Below, piece by piece: positions 54,643 through 64,000 of a stretch of DNA of 64,000 bases. Under the pieces are notes generated by a model. It was given only the letters and a program-made list of their open reading frames with translations. It had not been told where the DNA came from and searched no databases. Origin of the DNA: Tricholoma matsutake (taxonomy: Eukaryota > Basidiomycota > Agaricomycetes > Agaricales > Tricholomataceae); NCBI GenBank assembly GCA_026075535.2, contig AP026540.1:806001-870000 (forward strand), written 5' to 3'. The translations under genes and the position numbers were made by a program. Position 1 is the stretch's first letter; each line of letters begins with the position of its first letter.

Positions 54643-54824
54643 CTCCTGTCACTTCTGAATGATGGTAGAAAATCTCCTAGCCACTCGGCATTATCTCTAC
54701 GTCATCTCCTTTGATTGACAATCCGATCACTTTCCCGTTTGGGTTTACAGATTGTCCTTTGTGCAATCAGTCCTCTTGACAATTTCTCCCCACCAAATTT
54801 TTATTTGTTTTACCTGCTACGAGC

Positions 54825-55723
54825 ATGCTAGACACTACCCCCCCCTCGGTTACATTGATCAAACTTTCTGTACAATATTCTGGTGAGAAACTCAACAAGC
54901 TTAGGTCGAACTACAAAGAATGGTGCAAAGAAATCACTATCACTCTTTCACTGAATGGTCTCTATGAATATGTCACTGGTGCAATCCCTGCACCTACTAC
55001 CTCGGAGCCTCGTGCGCTAATTAACTGGAAGGCCAACTCACAGCTCACATATGCATTCATTGCGTCCAGCATCGCTCCATCTGAATGCTCTTTCATTGAC
55101 ATAGAGAAGCCTACCACTGTGAACTGGAGACGCTTCGTAAACGACACCAGAATGAAGGCCCTGTTTGACAGGTTCAGTTACTGCAGCAGGCCCTTATGAC
55201 ACAATGCAGCACTGATACTCCCCTCCCCGAGACGGCTGATAAGATTTGCACTCTCATTGAGCGTGCATTCACTATGGGACATATTAAGCCTGACCTCCTT
55301 TGTTGCATAGCTCTTTTAAATTCACTTAGCGACAACTTTCCTCATGCATGCTCGATTATCTCTCATGACATTGCCACTTCCACAAAGGAATTCCCCTATA
55401 CTTCAAAAGATATTCATCTTTTCCTTGAAAATGAACAGTCACTTCTTGAGAATGATCACTGTGCAGACAACAAATCCTCCGTAGCTCTCACCGCTCATAC
55501 CAAATCGACCAGGCCGTCCAACGGTCTAGTCTGTGGGAATCCAAATTGCAAGAAAGCGGGTCATTCAACTGAGTACTGCATTAAAGTGGGGGGAGGAATG
55601 GCCGGGAAAACGATTGAGGAGTCAGTGGCAGGCCGGAAAGCAGCTCGAGAAAAAGGGAAGAAAGGGAATGCTTTGACAAAGCCTTTGAAGGTACCAATTA
55701 CTGTGAAGGACGTTAATGGATGA
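54825..55723 (+). pseudogene. Copia gag with zinc knuckle
   Basis: Starts at 54825 (MLDTTPPSVTLIKLS). The capsid-like region includes NYKEWCKEITITLSLNGLYE. A frameshift near 55170 leads to ALMTQCSTDTPLPETADKIC and LIERAFTMGHIKPDLLCCI. The knuckle reads CGNPNCKKAGHSTEYC. A TGA at 55721-55723 (Arg expected, VNG-x-AFTV) ends this part; the same frame continues as pol. Confidence 0.85.
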
Positions 55724-55735
55724 GCTTTCACGGTT

Positions 55736-58700
55736 ATGGTAGATGCAGACCCCCTGGACCATCAGTCCGGTACTCGCCCTGCTAGTGACCCCCTCCCCAC
55801 AGCATTGATTGATGAGGTAGAATATGAGGGCTGGCTTGTCATTGAGGAGGAGGCAAGTACAACTATTGACTGGAACCATCACACTTCAACCCCTACGGAT
55901 GGTGCATTTACTGTCAAACCACTTAGTCAGACACAGCACTCACAACTTTCCCTCTCCCATTTCCCTTTCATTGTCGATACAGGCACCACAGTCCATATTT
56001 CACCAGATAAAGCCGACTTCCTTACTCTTCAACAAATACCGCCTCGCCCTGTAAAAGGCATTGGGGGCTCTTCCATCCTTGCTATTGGAATCGGCAACAT
56101 AAAGTTATGCATCGCCAGGGGTGCATCAATATTATTATGTAACGTGCTCTACATCCCAGATGCGGCAGTCCAACTCATCTCTGTCAGTTCACTCACCAAC
56201 AACTCAAATGCTGTGGCGCTCTTCGACAGCTCGTCCTGCTGGGTCATGGATAAATCCACTGGAGCTACCATTGCCCATGGGATTTTACTTGATAACAAGA
56301 AACTCTATTCACTTCACCTCTATTCCGTCACCACCAACCACGCTTTGACTATCCACAAGTCCCCTGATCTTGAAACCTGGCACCGTCGACTTGGCCATGC
56401 AAATTATCAGTCGCTTTGGGATATGGCCAAGAAGGGTACACTTACAGGTGCGCCTACCATCTCTGCCCCTAAGCCGCCCAAATGTGAAGCATGCATTCTT
56501 GGCAAACAGACGAGGATGCCCATTCCCAAAAAGCGTGAAGAAGGGGTTGGACATAAGGCGACATGGAAGTTAGAAAAAGTCTGGGTGGATTTGTTGGGTC
56601 CGCATGCAGTTACGTCTCGTACTGGGAATTCTTATGTTATGGACATTGTCAATGATTATACATCCTTTCCATGGTCAATACCGCTTCACAATAAGGACGA
56701 TTCGTTTCCAGAACTAAAGGCTTGGGAACTAGCTCGCAAAAACAAAACAGGACTTAAAATTGGGACTTATATCACTGACAATGGAGAACTAAAATTTCAT
56801 GAGATGGAGGCCTGGCTCAAAACAAGAGGAACGGTACAGCGATTTACCATGCCACATATGTCTGCCCATATTGGGCATGTTGAGTGCATGCATCATACCC
56901 TTATGGCTAAAGCATGCACAATGCGAATTTACTCAGGCTTAACGGCTTACCTTTGGGATGAATTCTACCTGACAGCTTCTCATTTACATGCCAAAACCAC
57001 CACGAGATCACTTCAAGGTTGCACTCCCTGGGAACTTTGGCATGGACGAAAGCCTGATTATTCCTACCTGTGAGAAATTGGCTGCTGAGCATTTGTACTC
57101 ATCCCAAAGAAGGACAATCCAAAAAATTTTGAGCGATCTATTAAGTGCGTGCTTATTGGATATGATATAAATTCTAAATCCTACCGATGCTATGATCCAA
57201 CTACAAGAAAAGTTCACAGTTCCTACCATGTCCGCTTTCTTGAAAGCCACGATGGACATTCCCCCTCCCAAACATTACCGACAAGTGATGTTATTCAGTC
57301 ACCTACCTCGGGTGGGCCCACCTTCAATGTCTTGCCAATAAACAATGATGATAATAACGAGTCCTTTCACCCCTTGAACGTCACTGGACCGAATGACCCT
57401 ATTAGTGAAGATCAAAGCTTACCCACTCAGAATCCCATCCCACGTCGATCATCCTGGGTACCTATTCCCACAGAGCGACATCTGAATGGGGGATTGGCCA
57501 CTACTAGGACAGCCACAGCCATCCAAGAATCTAGGGAGAGTGCAGCATGGGTCAGAGAAGTGCACTGCGAGTGCAGAGCCGCTACTATTGCTGCCCAATC
57601 ACAAAATCCTGATCATGTTCCTGGTGATCTGACCTTCGATCATGATTGATGAGCTAAGTCAATCATTTGACAATTTTCACCTAGGCGATCAGGTGCATCA
57701 ACTCCGGGCGCTGATTTCGGAAATGACAGATTTTGATCCGGAGTCGCTCCAGTTTGAGGATGAACCCAAGACTTGGGAAGAGGCAAAGAATTCTGGGGAT
57801 GCAGAGCAATGGCGGTCAGGATACCTAGATGAATTAAAGTCCCTGAAGGATATGGGGGTCTATAAACTCATCCCAAGGGGCGATGTGCCTCAAGGTAAAC
57901 GGATTCGCAAGGGCCGACCCATTTTCCATATCAAGCATGATGAAAACAGCCATGCCATGAGATGGAAAGTCTGACTTGTATTTCAGGGCTTTGAGCAAAT
58001 ATACAGTAGGGATTATACTAAAACAACCTCACCCACTGCATGGATGGAATCTTGGCACATCTTGCTCCACATAGCCGCTTCTTTAGGCTGGGATGCCCAA
58101 CAGATAGACATCAAAACTGCTTTCCTTTATGGAGTACTCCCTGACAATGAAATCCAATACATGCAGCAGTCTGAAGGGTTTGAAGAACCAGGCTGTGAAG
58201 ACTGGGTATGGCAGCTTCAACGAGAATTGTATGGCATGAAGCAGAGCGGCCAAATATGGAATCAAACCCTCAACGCCCAAATGATCAACTGGGGTTTTAC
58301 GTGCCTTGCCTGTGAGTCCTGCATTTATTATAGGAAGTTGGACATGGGTATTGTCATTGCGGCAGTACAGGTTGATGACTATCTGTCCATCGCTGATACC
58401 AAAGATGAGAACGAGCATTTTAAATGCCAAATGCATGAGGTCTGGACAATTTCTGAATTAGGTGCAGCCCGCTTTATTGTTGGCATCGCAATTACCTGGG
58501 ATCGACATCTGCGCATGGTTGCGCTTTCACAGGCTGCCCTCATCGATAAAATTGTCGACCAGTTTGGCCAATGGGACGCTAACCCAGTATCCACTCCCCT
58601 TGAGCCTGGCCTTAAATTACGCCGTACAACTCGACAGGATATTTCTGCAGATGACTTATCATATCTTAAACGACTACCCTACCGTTCCCTTGTTGGCTGT

Positions 58701-59336
58701 CTCCTTTACCTAGTGATTTCCATGCGCCCTGATATTTCATATGCCATACAACAATTGTCCCAATATCTTGACTGTTACTCCTTCGAACACTGGAGTGTGG
58801 CAACGCGGTTAGTTCGATATTTAAAGGGAACTCAAGACCTCAAACTATACCTGGGTGGGGATAGCCCTATTTCCCTCCACGTGTTTAGCGACTCTGATTG
58901 GGCTAATTGTCTTGACACCCATCGAAGCATTGGGGGATATCTCTGCACACTTGGCTCTGGTGCCCTATCTTGGACTGCTAAGAAGCAGAAGGTTGTGGCA
59001 ACATCCTCTTGTGAAGCTGAGTATGTCGCTGCATTTGAAACTGCGAAGGAGTGCATCTGGATATGCACATTGCTCAACACCATAGGCTATTTGCAATCCT
59101 CCCCAACAATTATTCTCTGTGATAATACGGCTACCAAGGCTCTATCCGAAGACCCTTTGCTCCACTCGAGGTTTAAACATGTAGATATCAAATATCATTT
59201 CCTTTGTGAACACATCCAATCAGGCACGTTACAACTCGCATACATCAATACCAAAGACAATGTTGCAGACTTATTTACCAAGGCATTGGACGTGAAGCAA
59301 TTCATACATTTACGCTCGCTCTTAGGCCTACACTGA
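55736..59336 (+). pseudogene. Copia pol: protease, integrase, RT, RNase H
   Basis: Protease has FIVDTGTTVHISPDKADFL. The integrase zinc finger is HRRLGHANYQ..CEACILGK. The core has VWVDLLGP, ITDNGELKFHEM and GHVECMHHTLMAKA, where the catalytic Glu remains but nearby Arg residues have become Cys and His. Two TGA codons (57071-57073, 57086-57088) stand at the Arg positions of LREIGCRAFVLI. A frameshift near 57645 and a TGA after RWKV (57972) follow. From 58044 to 59336 RT and RNase H are open: QIDIKTAFLYGVL, YGMKQSGQIW, VQVDDYLSIAD (active-site Asp pair), FSDSDWANCLDTHRSIGGY, TSSCEAEYVA and HVDIKYHFLCEHIQSG. Confidence 0.9.
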
Positions 59337-59348
59337 TGCGATTCCATG

Positions 59349-59358
59349 TGAGGAGGAG
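59349..59358 (+). promoter_or_regulatory. Copia polypurine tract
   Basis: TGAGGAGGAG lies directly before the 3' LTR (TGTTGAG at 59359). Position and composition are those of the plus-strand primer of LTR elements. Confidence 0.7.
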
Positions 59359-59772
59359 TGTTGAGATTCACACCGTGATCGCTCAATTTGATGCGTGTTC
59401 TACTTCTGGCACATCTCTTTGATGCGCAAGACAAACACGGTATGTGATCAGCCGATATCAGCTTCTCTGATGTGTGTACTATTATTAACACTCCCTTTGA
59501 TGCATTTACACAAACGCATCAAAGGCATCTTTTCTCTTGTCTTGTTCTTTATTAGACTGAACACATATATATATGGGTAGTTAGATACATGATCACCTCA
59601 GTCACTTATACAAGGACTGAGCTGAGCATCGCGTATTATATTTTCCACACAGTAAATGATACTTACTGTACCTTAGTATATTTCTCGCATACTCTAGGTA
59701 CAGTCTCGTGTATTTAGTCACTTATACAAGGACTGAGTATATTTCTCGCATACTCTAGGTTGATTTTCTACA
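59359..59772 (+). repeat. Copia 3' LTR
   Basis: 414 bp, same structure as the 5' copy, followed by the CCTTC duplication. At many differing sites this copy keeps CG (CCGTGATCGC, GCGTG, AACGC, CTCGTG) where the 5' LTR has CA or TG. Confidence 0.95.
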
Positions 59773-59944
59773 CCTTCTGGGTTTGCTGCCAGCGAACTGC
59801 TCCAATCCCGAGCTCTACTATGCATTGAAGCTTTTCCTCCTCAAGCTATGGCAAGCAATTGATGATTTGAATGACGGCTTTAGCTTGTATGAAGAGGCAT
59901 TTGAAAATTTGCTTGATAGATCAACCTACTTTCTCACGTTGTGA

Positions 59945-61060
59945 ATAGAATTTATGTATTTGTGGTTTCAGCTTGGGTGTAAATTGCCAGAGGACGCTTG
60001 AAATAAAACATTTTTGGATGTCAGTGGGAGGTGAGTGTGGCCTCAGGGACCAAAGGGGAAGCTGTTACCCTCTGAAACACTACTAGGGTGAGCATGTTGA
60101 CTGTGACAAACACATCTTCAAGGTCTCCCCACCCCCAAAAGTTAAGGTTCATGCAAAAAACAACAAATGCAAATAATGTAATGCAGGGACCCCTCTGGTG
60201 CAGGCAATTATGTCCTTTTCATACATCAAAGTACTGTAGTGACAGGTTATAGTGTGGTACATGTAAGACTGTAATTACAGGTCTGCATGATATATAGCGA
60301 ATCCACATGATGTTTGGATTATGGTGCATGGTTCCCAGCAGCCCCTTGCTGGTTGGGCGCATTCCCACTCGCCATATTGTTGTGCCCCCCCACTACAATA
60401 AATCCTTTTATATCCAGGGTTCTTCTGTCAATCAATCCATCGCCTGTTCCTGAAATATGATTGGGGAGTGCCAAGCGGTGCCCTTCATTGCCCCCATATG
60501 CCATATGGCCCATACATTATGTATCTAAATATATCATGGGTTCTTTCTGACTCGGATGTGTATTCCCTGTCCATTATCTGTTCCAAAAATAGACATTATG
60601 GTATCACTGAATGATCAAGTGTTCCGTTCTTCATTGACAGTTCTTCCATGTTCTGTCTTCTGTTGATTGGGTGGTTCTTATGTTTGCCATAGAATATGTT
60701 TCTCTAATTTTCTTTTCATTTTTTATTTATTTATTTTTCCTTTCCCTGTTTTGTGTTGAGCTTTTGTGTCATTTTTGGGTGAATCGCAGCCCTCGACTCA
60801 GCAAATTGATATGTAGGGATCAAAAATATATATTTTGGTGACATGTGTTCAAGCATGCAGGACCTTTCAACTACAGTCCATGGCAGCAGAAGCATGATCA
60901 TTGCCACAACTTTGACACTTTCACCCTAAATTATGTGTAGATAGTATACCCGCATCAAAAACGGTTGATGGAAACTTTCAGCTTCATCCCAATGTGTCTG
61001 CAATTTGCTCAATCTTGCTATATAGTTTATACCATTACTTGTTCTCGGACTAATTTACAT
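59945..61060. other. No gene recognised
   Basis: AT-rich and mixed sequence. A minus-strand frame at 60319-60513 (GGNEGHRLALPNHISGTGDG) has some protein character but no splice context could be fixed. T-rich stretch at 60700-60750. None of the window's repeat families is visible. Confidence 0.3.
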
Positions 61061-61134
61061 CTTTCATGAATATCACAGCACTATGTATGTCTAGGCAATG
61101 GCCACTGAGTTGCTAATGATAGCATGGCTGCAGC

Positions 61135-61580
61135 TAGGGGGGCTTGGTATGAGTACCTCAGATCTCAGTAAGTTCTCGTCTGTTTCATATGACGTTATGC
61201 TTATTCTGACTCTACTTTTGTGTCATTCGATGGTCCCAACAAGATGAGAGGCTCACATATAACTGTTACTTCACAAAGCACAATTTTGTTTAGTAGGGGG
61301 GCTTGGTGTGAGTATCTGAGATGTTAGCAAGTTCTTGTCTGTTTCATATGATCTTATGCTTATTCTGACTCTATTTAGATGTGGTTTGAACATCCAGATA
61401 ATACGAGAGGCCCACGTCTATCTGTTACCTCAAAAGACAGCCTTCTTGTTAGGTAGGGGTTATCATGAGTATCTTGGATCTTGGTGAGTTCTCGTTCATT
61501 TCATATAATCTTATGCTTTTTCTGGCTCTATTTAGGTGTCGTTTGAAGGTCCCATTGAGACAAGAGGTGCGCATTGATCC
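61135..61580 (+). repeat. Tandem exon-intron units, about 159 bp each
   Basis: Units start with TAGGGGGGCTTGG-like sequence at 61135, 61294 and (degenerate) 61454. Each has an exon-like part (SFDGPNKMRGSHITVTSQS, TILFSRGAWCEYLR in the first), then GTAAGTTCTCG or GTGAGTTCTCG, TCATATGA..TTATGCTTATTC, CTGACTC and TATTTAG. This gives an intron of about 55 nt and an exon of about 100 nt. The same peptide pattern (F.GP...RG....VTS....L) returns in the second and third units with stops. Repeated exons of one gene, now decayed, are the best reading. Confidence 0.6.
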
Positions 61581-62061
61581 AATGGGATAATATATGTATG
61601 TGAGAGACTCAGGCTGTCACCTGCGGCTGCTACCCATGACTTACCCTACCTGCAGCAAAGAGTAGGTCACCCACAAGGGTATTGGAATGGGTAGAAGCCA
61701 GGGTGCCCATATGTTTACCCATGCCAATGCCTACTTATGTTCACCTGCTCCAAAATCTGTATGACTTCAAGTGCAACATTGGTGCAAGCATCAATATAAA
61801 GTTCATCCTGAGGAGACCACAACCAGGCAAATGATGTTAAGTGTAATCACAGTAAGGGACCATTAAACAAGAAGATAAAATTTTGCAATCTTGCGAGGAA
61901 GTGAAGAAACATATATGTAGTAAGTATGTGTAGTAACTTTAGCACAACTTTGACCATTTCAATGCCGTCATCTGACTTTTACTCATCTCCCAACCCCCTG
62001 ACGAAATTCAACAATGAATATAATCTAATATGGTAAAATACCATATACCAACACTTTTTAG

Positions 62062-62206
62062 ACCCTCGGATAACTGTGATGGAGTACAGTGGTGTTCCCA
62101 TGATTGTTGACTCTGTTGCTGAGGCATGGGAACTCGTGGCAGTACATCGTATTCACGATGATCTTTCAATACTTACCTCCGAGGTGAACATATCACAATT
62201 TGTATG
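62062..62206 (+). CDS. Isolated coding exon of unrecognised gene
   Basis: After TTTTTAG (62061) a 145-nt exon reads PRITVMEYSGVPMIVDSVAE, AWELVAVHRIHDDLSILTSE and VNISQFVW, then a GTAAGT donor at 62207. No stops. It lies 480 bp downstream of the tandem exon units in the same strand and may belong to the same gene. The donor coincides with the start of a composite repeat. Family not recognised. Confidence 0.4.
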
Positions 62207-62910
62207 GTAAGTTTTTCTTGTTTTGTTGTGTTTTTCTTTAGTAACTATTGTTTCAATTACATTTTAGGTTCTAGTTGTTTTGTGACAATGGTCACCAATG
62301 GCCTGGACTAAGACAAACAACATGAAGAACTGGTACTGGCGACAGCGATGGTGGCATACAAAGAAGAAAACAAGAAAAACAGCCCAAGAGATGTTGATGA
62401 CACCTCTTGGGCCATAAGTAAGTTTTGTTTCTTTTTTTCTCACATTTTGTTGCTACTACATTTTTCAGGTAATAATTTGATGATGATGGCTATGACCAGC
62501 ACCAAGGGCAAATGACAGCGACAACGACCCAGCACCCACCACTGCCACTGCACAACAGAGAGTACTACAACAACCACAACAAGGACAATGGGGACCACCA
62601 CAAGATGACGATGTGGGCACGGCATCAATGGGGACGGGGATGACAGGGATGGGGATGATGCCACAACACAAACTGCGGCAAGTGGCAGACAACAAGGCAG
62701 ACAATGAGGAAGGGAACTAAGGTGGAAAGCACAGGTGCCAAAGACAGCGCTGTACAATGAGGGAGGAACACAAAAAGGGCCCAAGGGACATCAATGACGT
62801 CTCTTGGGCCATAGGTATTTTTTTTTCTTGTCTCATTTCATTTTTTATTACTAACAAAATTTTTAAGTCTGCCCAGACCATGAAACGAACAAGGAGACCC
62901 ATTGGCATAG
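62207..62910 (+). repeat. Composite repeat with hairpin-intron cassettes (copy 7)
   Basis: An intron-like segment (GTAAGTTTTTC to TTTTAG, 62207-62269) is followed by a GACAATGG-rich stretch. The first cassette has hairpin GCCCAAGAGATGTTG / CACCTCTTGGGC, AAGTAAGTTTTG and TTTTTCAG (about 62383-62468). A second has hairpin GGGCCCAAGGGACATC / GACGTCTCTTGGGCC, GGTATTTTT, TTACTAAC and TTTTTAAG (about 62777-62868). The stems are of the AAGAGAC type, like 3800-3835 and 29190-29240. Confidence 0.55.
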
Positions 62911-62911
62911 T

Positions 62912-63335
62912 ATAAGGGCAACCTAAGCCTCTAGCAAAGGGAAATCCAAAGTTAAAATTATACTACATAGTACAGGGATTGGGGACACACCTAGCAAAGG
63001 GAAATCCGAAGAGAAAACTCTAAGGATCCCTTTGCCGATGCCCAGTATATGTGAAGATGACAAAAATCAAATAATAACCTAAAAATAGAAAAGGTGGAGA
63101 TAGGCAGATCAAGTCCGCCGAATGACATCATACCAAGGGGTAGGTGTTGGAAGGGGTGCTCCGCCTCTAAATATAAAAGTGTCAACATGTACAAATATGA
63201 TAGAAAGGGAAAATTAGTAATAAAATCCGGAAAAATTATAGAAAATGAAGAATAGAAGGAAATGAAGTGAGGAAAAATATAGAACAAACGTAAAAAATAG
63301 GAGAAACACACAGGGCACCCCCTAGTCCCCTTACA
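62912..63335 (-). repeat. LTR of a second Gypsy element (3' LTR in element orientation)
   Basis: On the minus strand the sequence after TTAGAGAGGGGGTGA (plus 63336-63350), a polypurine tract, starts TGTAAGGGGACTAGGGG, a typical LTR start. The left limit near 62912 is uncertain because the terminal TG on the plus strand seems changed (TAGTATAAGG). A repeated pair CTAGCAAAGGGAAATCC occurs at 62932 and 62993. The partner LTR is outside the window. Confidence 0.6.
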
Positions 63336-63370
63336 TCACCCCCTCTCTAAGATGCATTGCCCCGATGCAT

Positions 63371-64000
63371 TCAAAATCCCATACAACCAAAGTCTGTGAC
63401 TTGAATGCGACGCGGTGCAACAGTGTGCCATCGGTGGAATTCCTTGATTAACTGAGGGGCATTCACGTCAGACTCTTCGACCCATGAGTTCTCCTCATAC
63501 CCATAACCCTTCCAATGCACCAAATACTGGAGTTTTCCTCGATGCAAATGGCTGTCCAAGATTGACTTGACTTTGTATTGGGGTTCTTCCTCAATCACTG
63601 TAGGCAGTGGTGGTGGGTGTGAATGGCATCCCGGGAATGGATCTGGGGGAGCTGGAAGCAGTTTGATGACATGGAGGACTGGGTGGAGTCTGGACATGGA
63701 GGCTGGGAGGCATAGATGATAGGCATGCATTCCAACACACTTGACAATGGGGAAAGGTCCCAAGAAGCGGTGAGCAAGTTTCTTGGATGGACGTGTAGTG
63801 GAGATGTCACTGGAGTCAAGATAAACTCGATCACCAACCTTGTACTGAGGGGTCGGAGAATGGCATTGGTTGTAAAAGTGCGCCATGTCGTCTTTTGCCT
63901 TTGCTAAGGCTGCCCTTGCCTCCTCTAAGCTATCCTGCATGTGTTCTGTGAACTCATTCACCATCTCGATGTGTGAAGGAGTTTGGCGAGGTTCAAATCC
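63371..64000 (-). CDS. Gypsy pol C-terminus: integrase tail and chromodomain (partial)
   Basis: Open on the minus strand from the window edge (GFEPRQTPSHIEMVNEF) to a stop at 63371, about 209 codons. The integrase tail reads ALAKAKDDMAHFYNQ, YKVGDRVYLDSSDI, KKLAHRFLGPFPIVKCVG and LHPVLHVIKLLPAPPDP. The chromodomain reads YKVKSILDSHLHRGKLQYLV and HWKGYGYEENSWVEESD. No stop or frameshift is seen, in contrast with the element at 35631-41860. The 5' part is outside the window. The NSWV step replaces the usual NTWEP/NSWEP. Confidence 0.85.
   Translation of the reverse strand, partial: GFEPRQTPSHIEMVNEFTEHMQDSLEEARAALAKAKDDMAHFYNQCHSPTPQYKVGDRVYLDSSDISTTRPSKKLAHRFLGPFPIVKCVGMHAYHLCLPASMSRLHPVLHVIKLLPAPPDPFPGCHSHPPPLPTVIEEEPQYKVKSILDSHLHRGKLQYLVHWKGYGYEENSWVEESDVNAPQLIKEFHRWHTVAPRRIQVTDFGCMGF

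Larger units (their letters stand above)
54217..59772 (+). mobile_element. Complete Ty1/Copia LTR retrotransposon (non-functional)
   Basis: Two 414-bp LTRs (54217-54630, 59359-59772) start TGTTGAG and end TTTTCTACA. The duplication CCTTC lies at 54212-54216 and 59773-59777. A primer site, GGTTATGGGCC, begins right after the 5' LTR. A polypurine stretch (TGAGGAGGAG) precedes the 3' LTR. Order is gag, protease, integrase, RT, RNase H, as in Copia. By eye the LTRs differ at about 18 positions (roughly 4 per cent); 15 are transitions, mostly CG against CA or TG. Four or more TGA codons and two or more frameshifts make it dead. Confidence 0.95.
54198..59944 (+). pseudogene. Reading frame split by the Copia insertion (54198-54216 and 59778-59944)
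   Basis: The ATG at 54198 starts MELDHL and is cut after 54216. Resuming at 59778 after one copy of the CCTTC duplication continues in frame as GLLPANCSNPELYYALKLFL, then LKLWQAIDDLNDGFSLYEEA and a stop at 59942-59944, 61 codons in all. The upstream region (54000-54197) has no obvious in-frame extension, so it may be a last exon or a small gene. Family unknown. Exact frame continuity across the insertion supports past coding. Confidence 0.45.

Overview
This looks like repeat-rich nuclear DNA from a basidiomycete fungus, most likely an Agaricomycete. The evidence is GT..AG introns of 50-60 nt, a Crinkler (CRN)-type gene, a FunK1-type protein kinase, a DUF6534-like membrane protein gene, an APH-fold kinase remnant, a KDZ (Kyakuja-Dileera-Zisupton) transposase and several basidiomycete-type genes without a recognised domain. 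The order or genus cannot be fixed from sequence alone; Boletales is a guess. I see no rRNA gene, CRISPR array or bacterial-style operon, and no functional tRNA gene.

Layout. 1-4925: tRNA-derived SINE-like heads, arrays of short reiterated words, and composite repeats built of GC-rich hairpins and intron-like cassettes. 4925-10090: a minus-strand gene split by a 2.7 kb element with terminal direct repeats (5983-8718), which carries its own decayed gene, and by a foldback MITE (9344-10007). 10660-12380: another composite repeat. 12822-19560: an unrecognised remnant, an APH-like kinase pseudogene, a small palindromic MITE, the CRN-type gene and a decayed minus-strand gene. 20040-22500: more composite repeats. 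22567-27683: a FunK1-like kinase pseudogene and an intron-rich gene of an unnamed family. 28165-31502: a 3.3 kb inverted-repeat structure. 31560-34560: a less repetitive island, visibly richer in CpG, with a transposase scrap and a DUF6534-like gene. 35631-41860: a complete but dead Ty3/Gypsy chromoviral retrotransposon (minus strand, TSD GATAG). 42565-48884: a decayed KDZ transposase gene (minus strand) interrupted by an 847 bp foldback element. 48888-50855: an inverted-repeat composite element and a TA-flanked MITE. 53142-53956: an F-box-like pseudogene. 54217-59772: a complete but dead Ty1/Copia retrotransposon (plus strand, TSD CCTTC) inside another reading frame. 61135-62207: tandemly repeated exon-intron units. 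62207-64000: a composite repeat and the 3' end of a second Gypsy element running out of the window.

Two themes tie the window together. First, decay is dominated by C-to-T change: most in-frame stops are TGA or TAA where the protein family has Arg (CGA) or Gln (CAA), and paired LTRs differ mainly by CG versus CA/TG. This suggests cytosine methylation with deamination, or a RIP-like process. Second, a family of short cassettes recurs at least a dozen times in both orientations. Each is a GGGCCC-type hairpin followed by a complete-looking intron (GTAAGT, long T-rich tract, CTAAC, TTTTAG, then GTT-TAA-CTA). They sit in composite repeats that also carry a palindromic GAGCAACTGCTC motif and T-tract-terminated hairpins, and several are bounded by inverted arrays of short words that differ from copy to copy. 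I regard this as the most likely undescribed system here.
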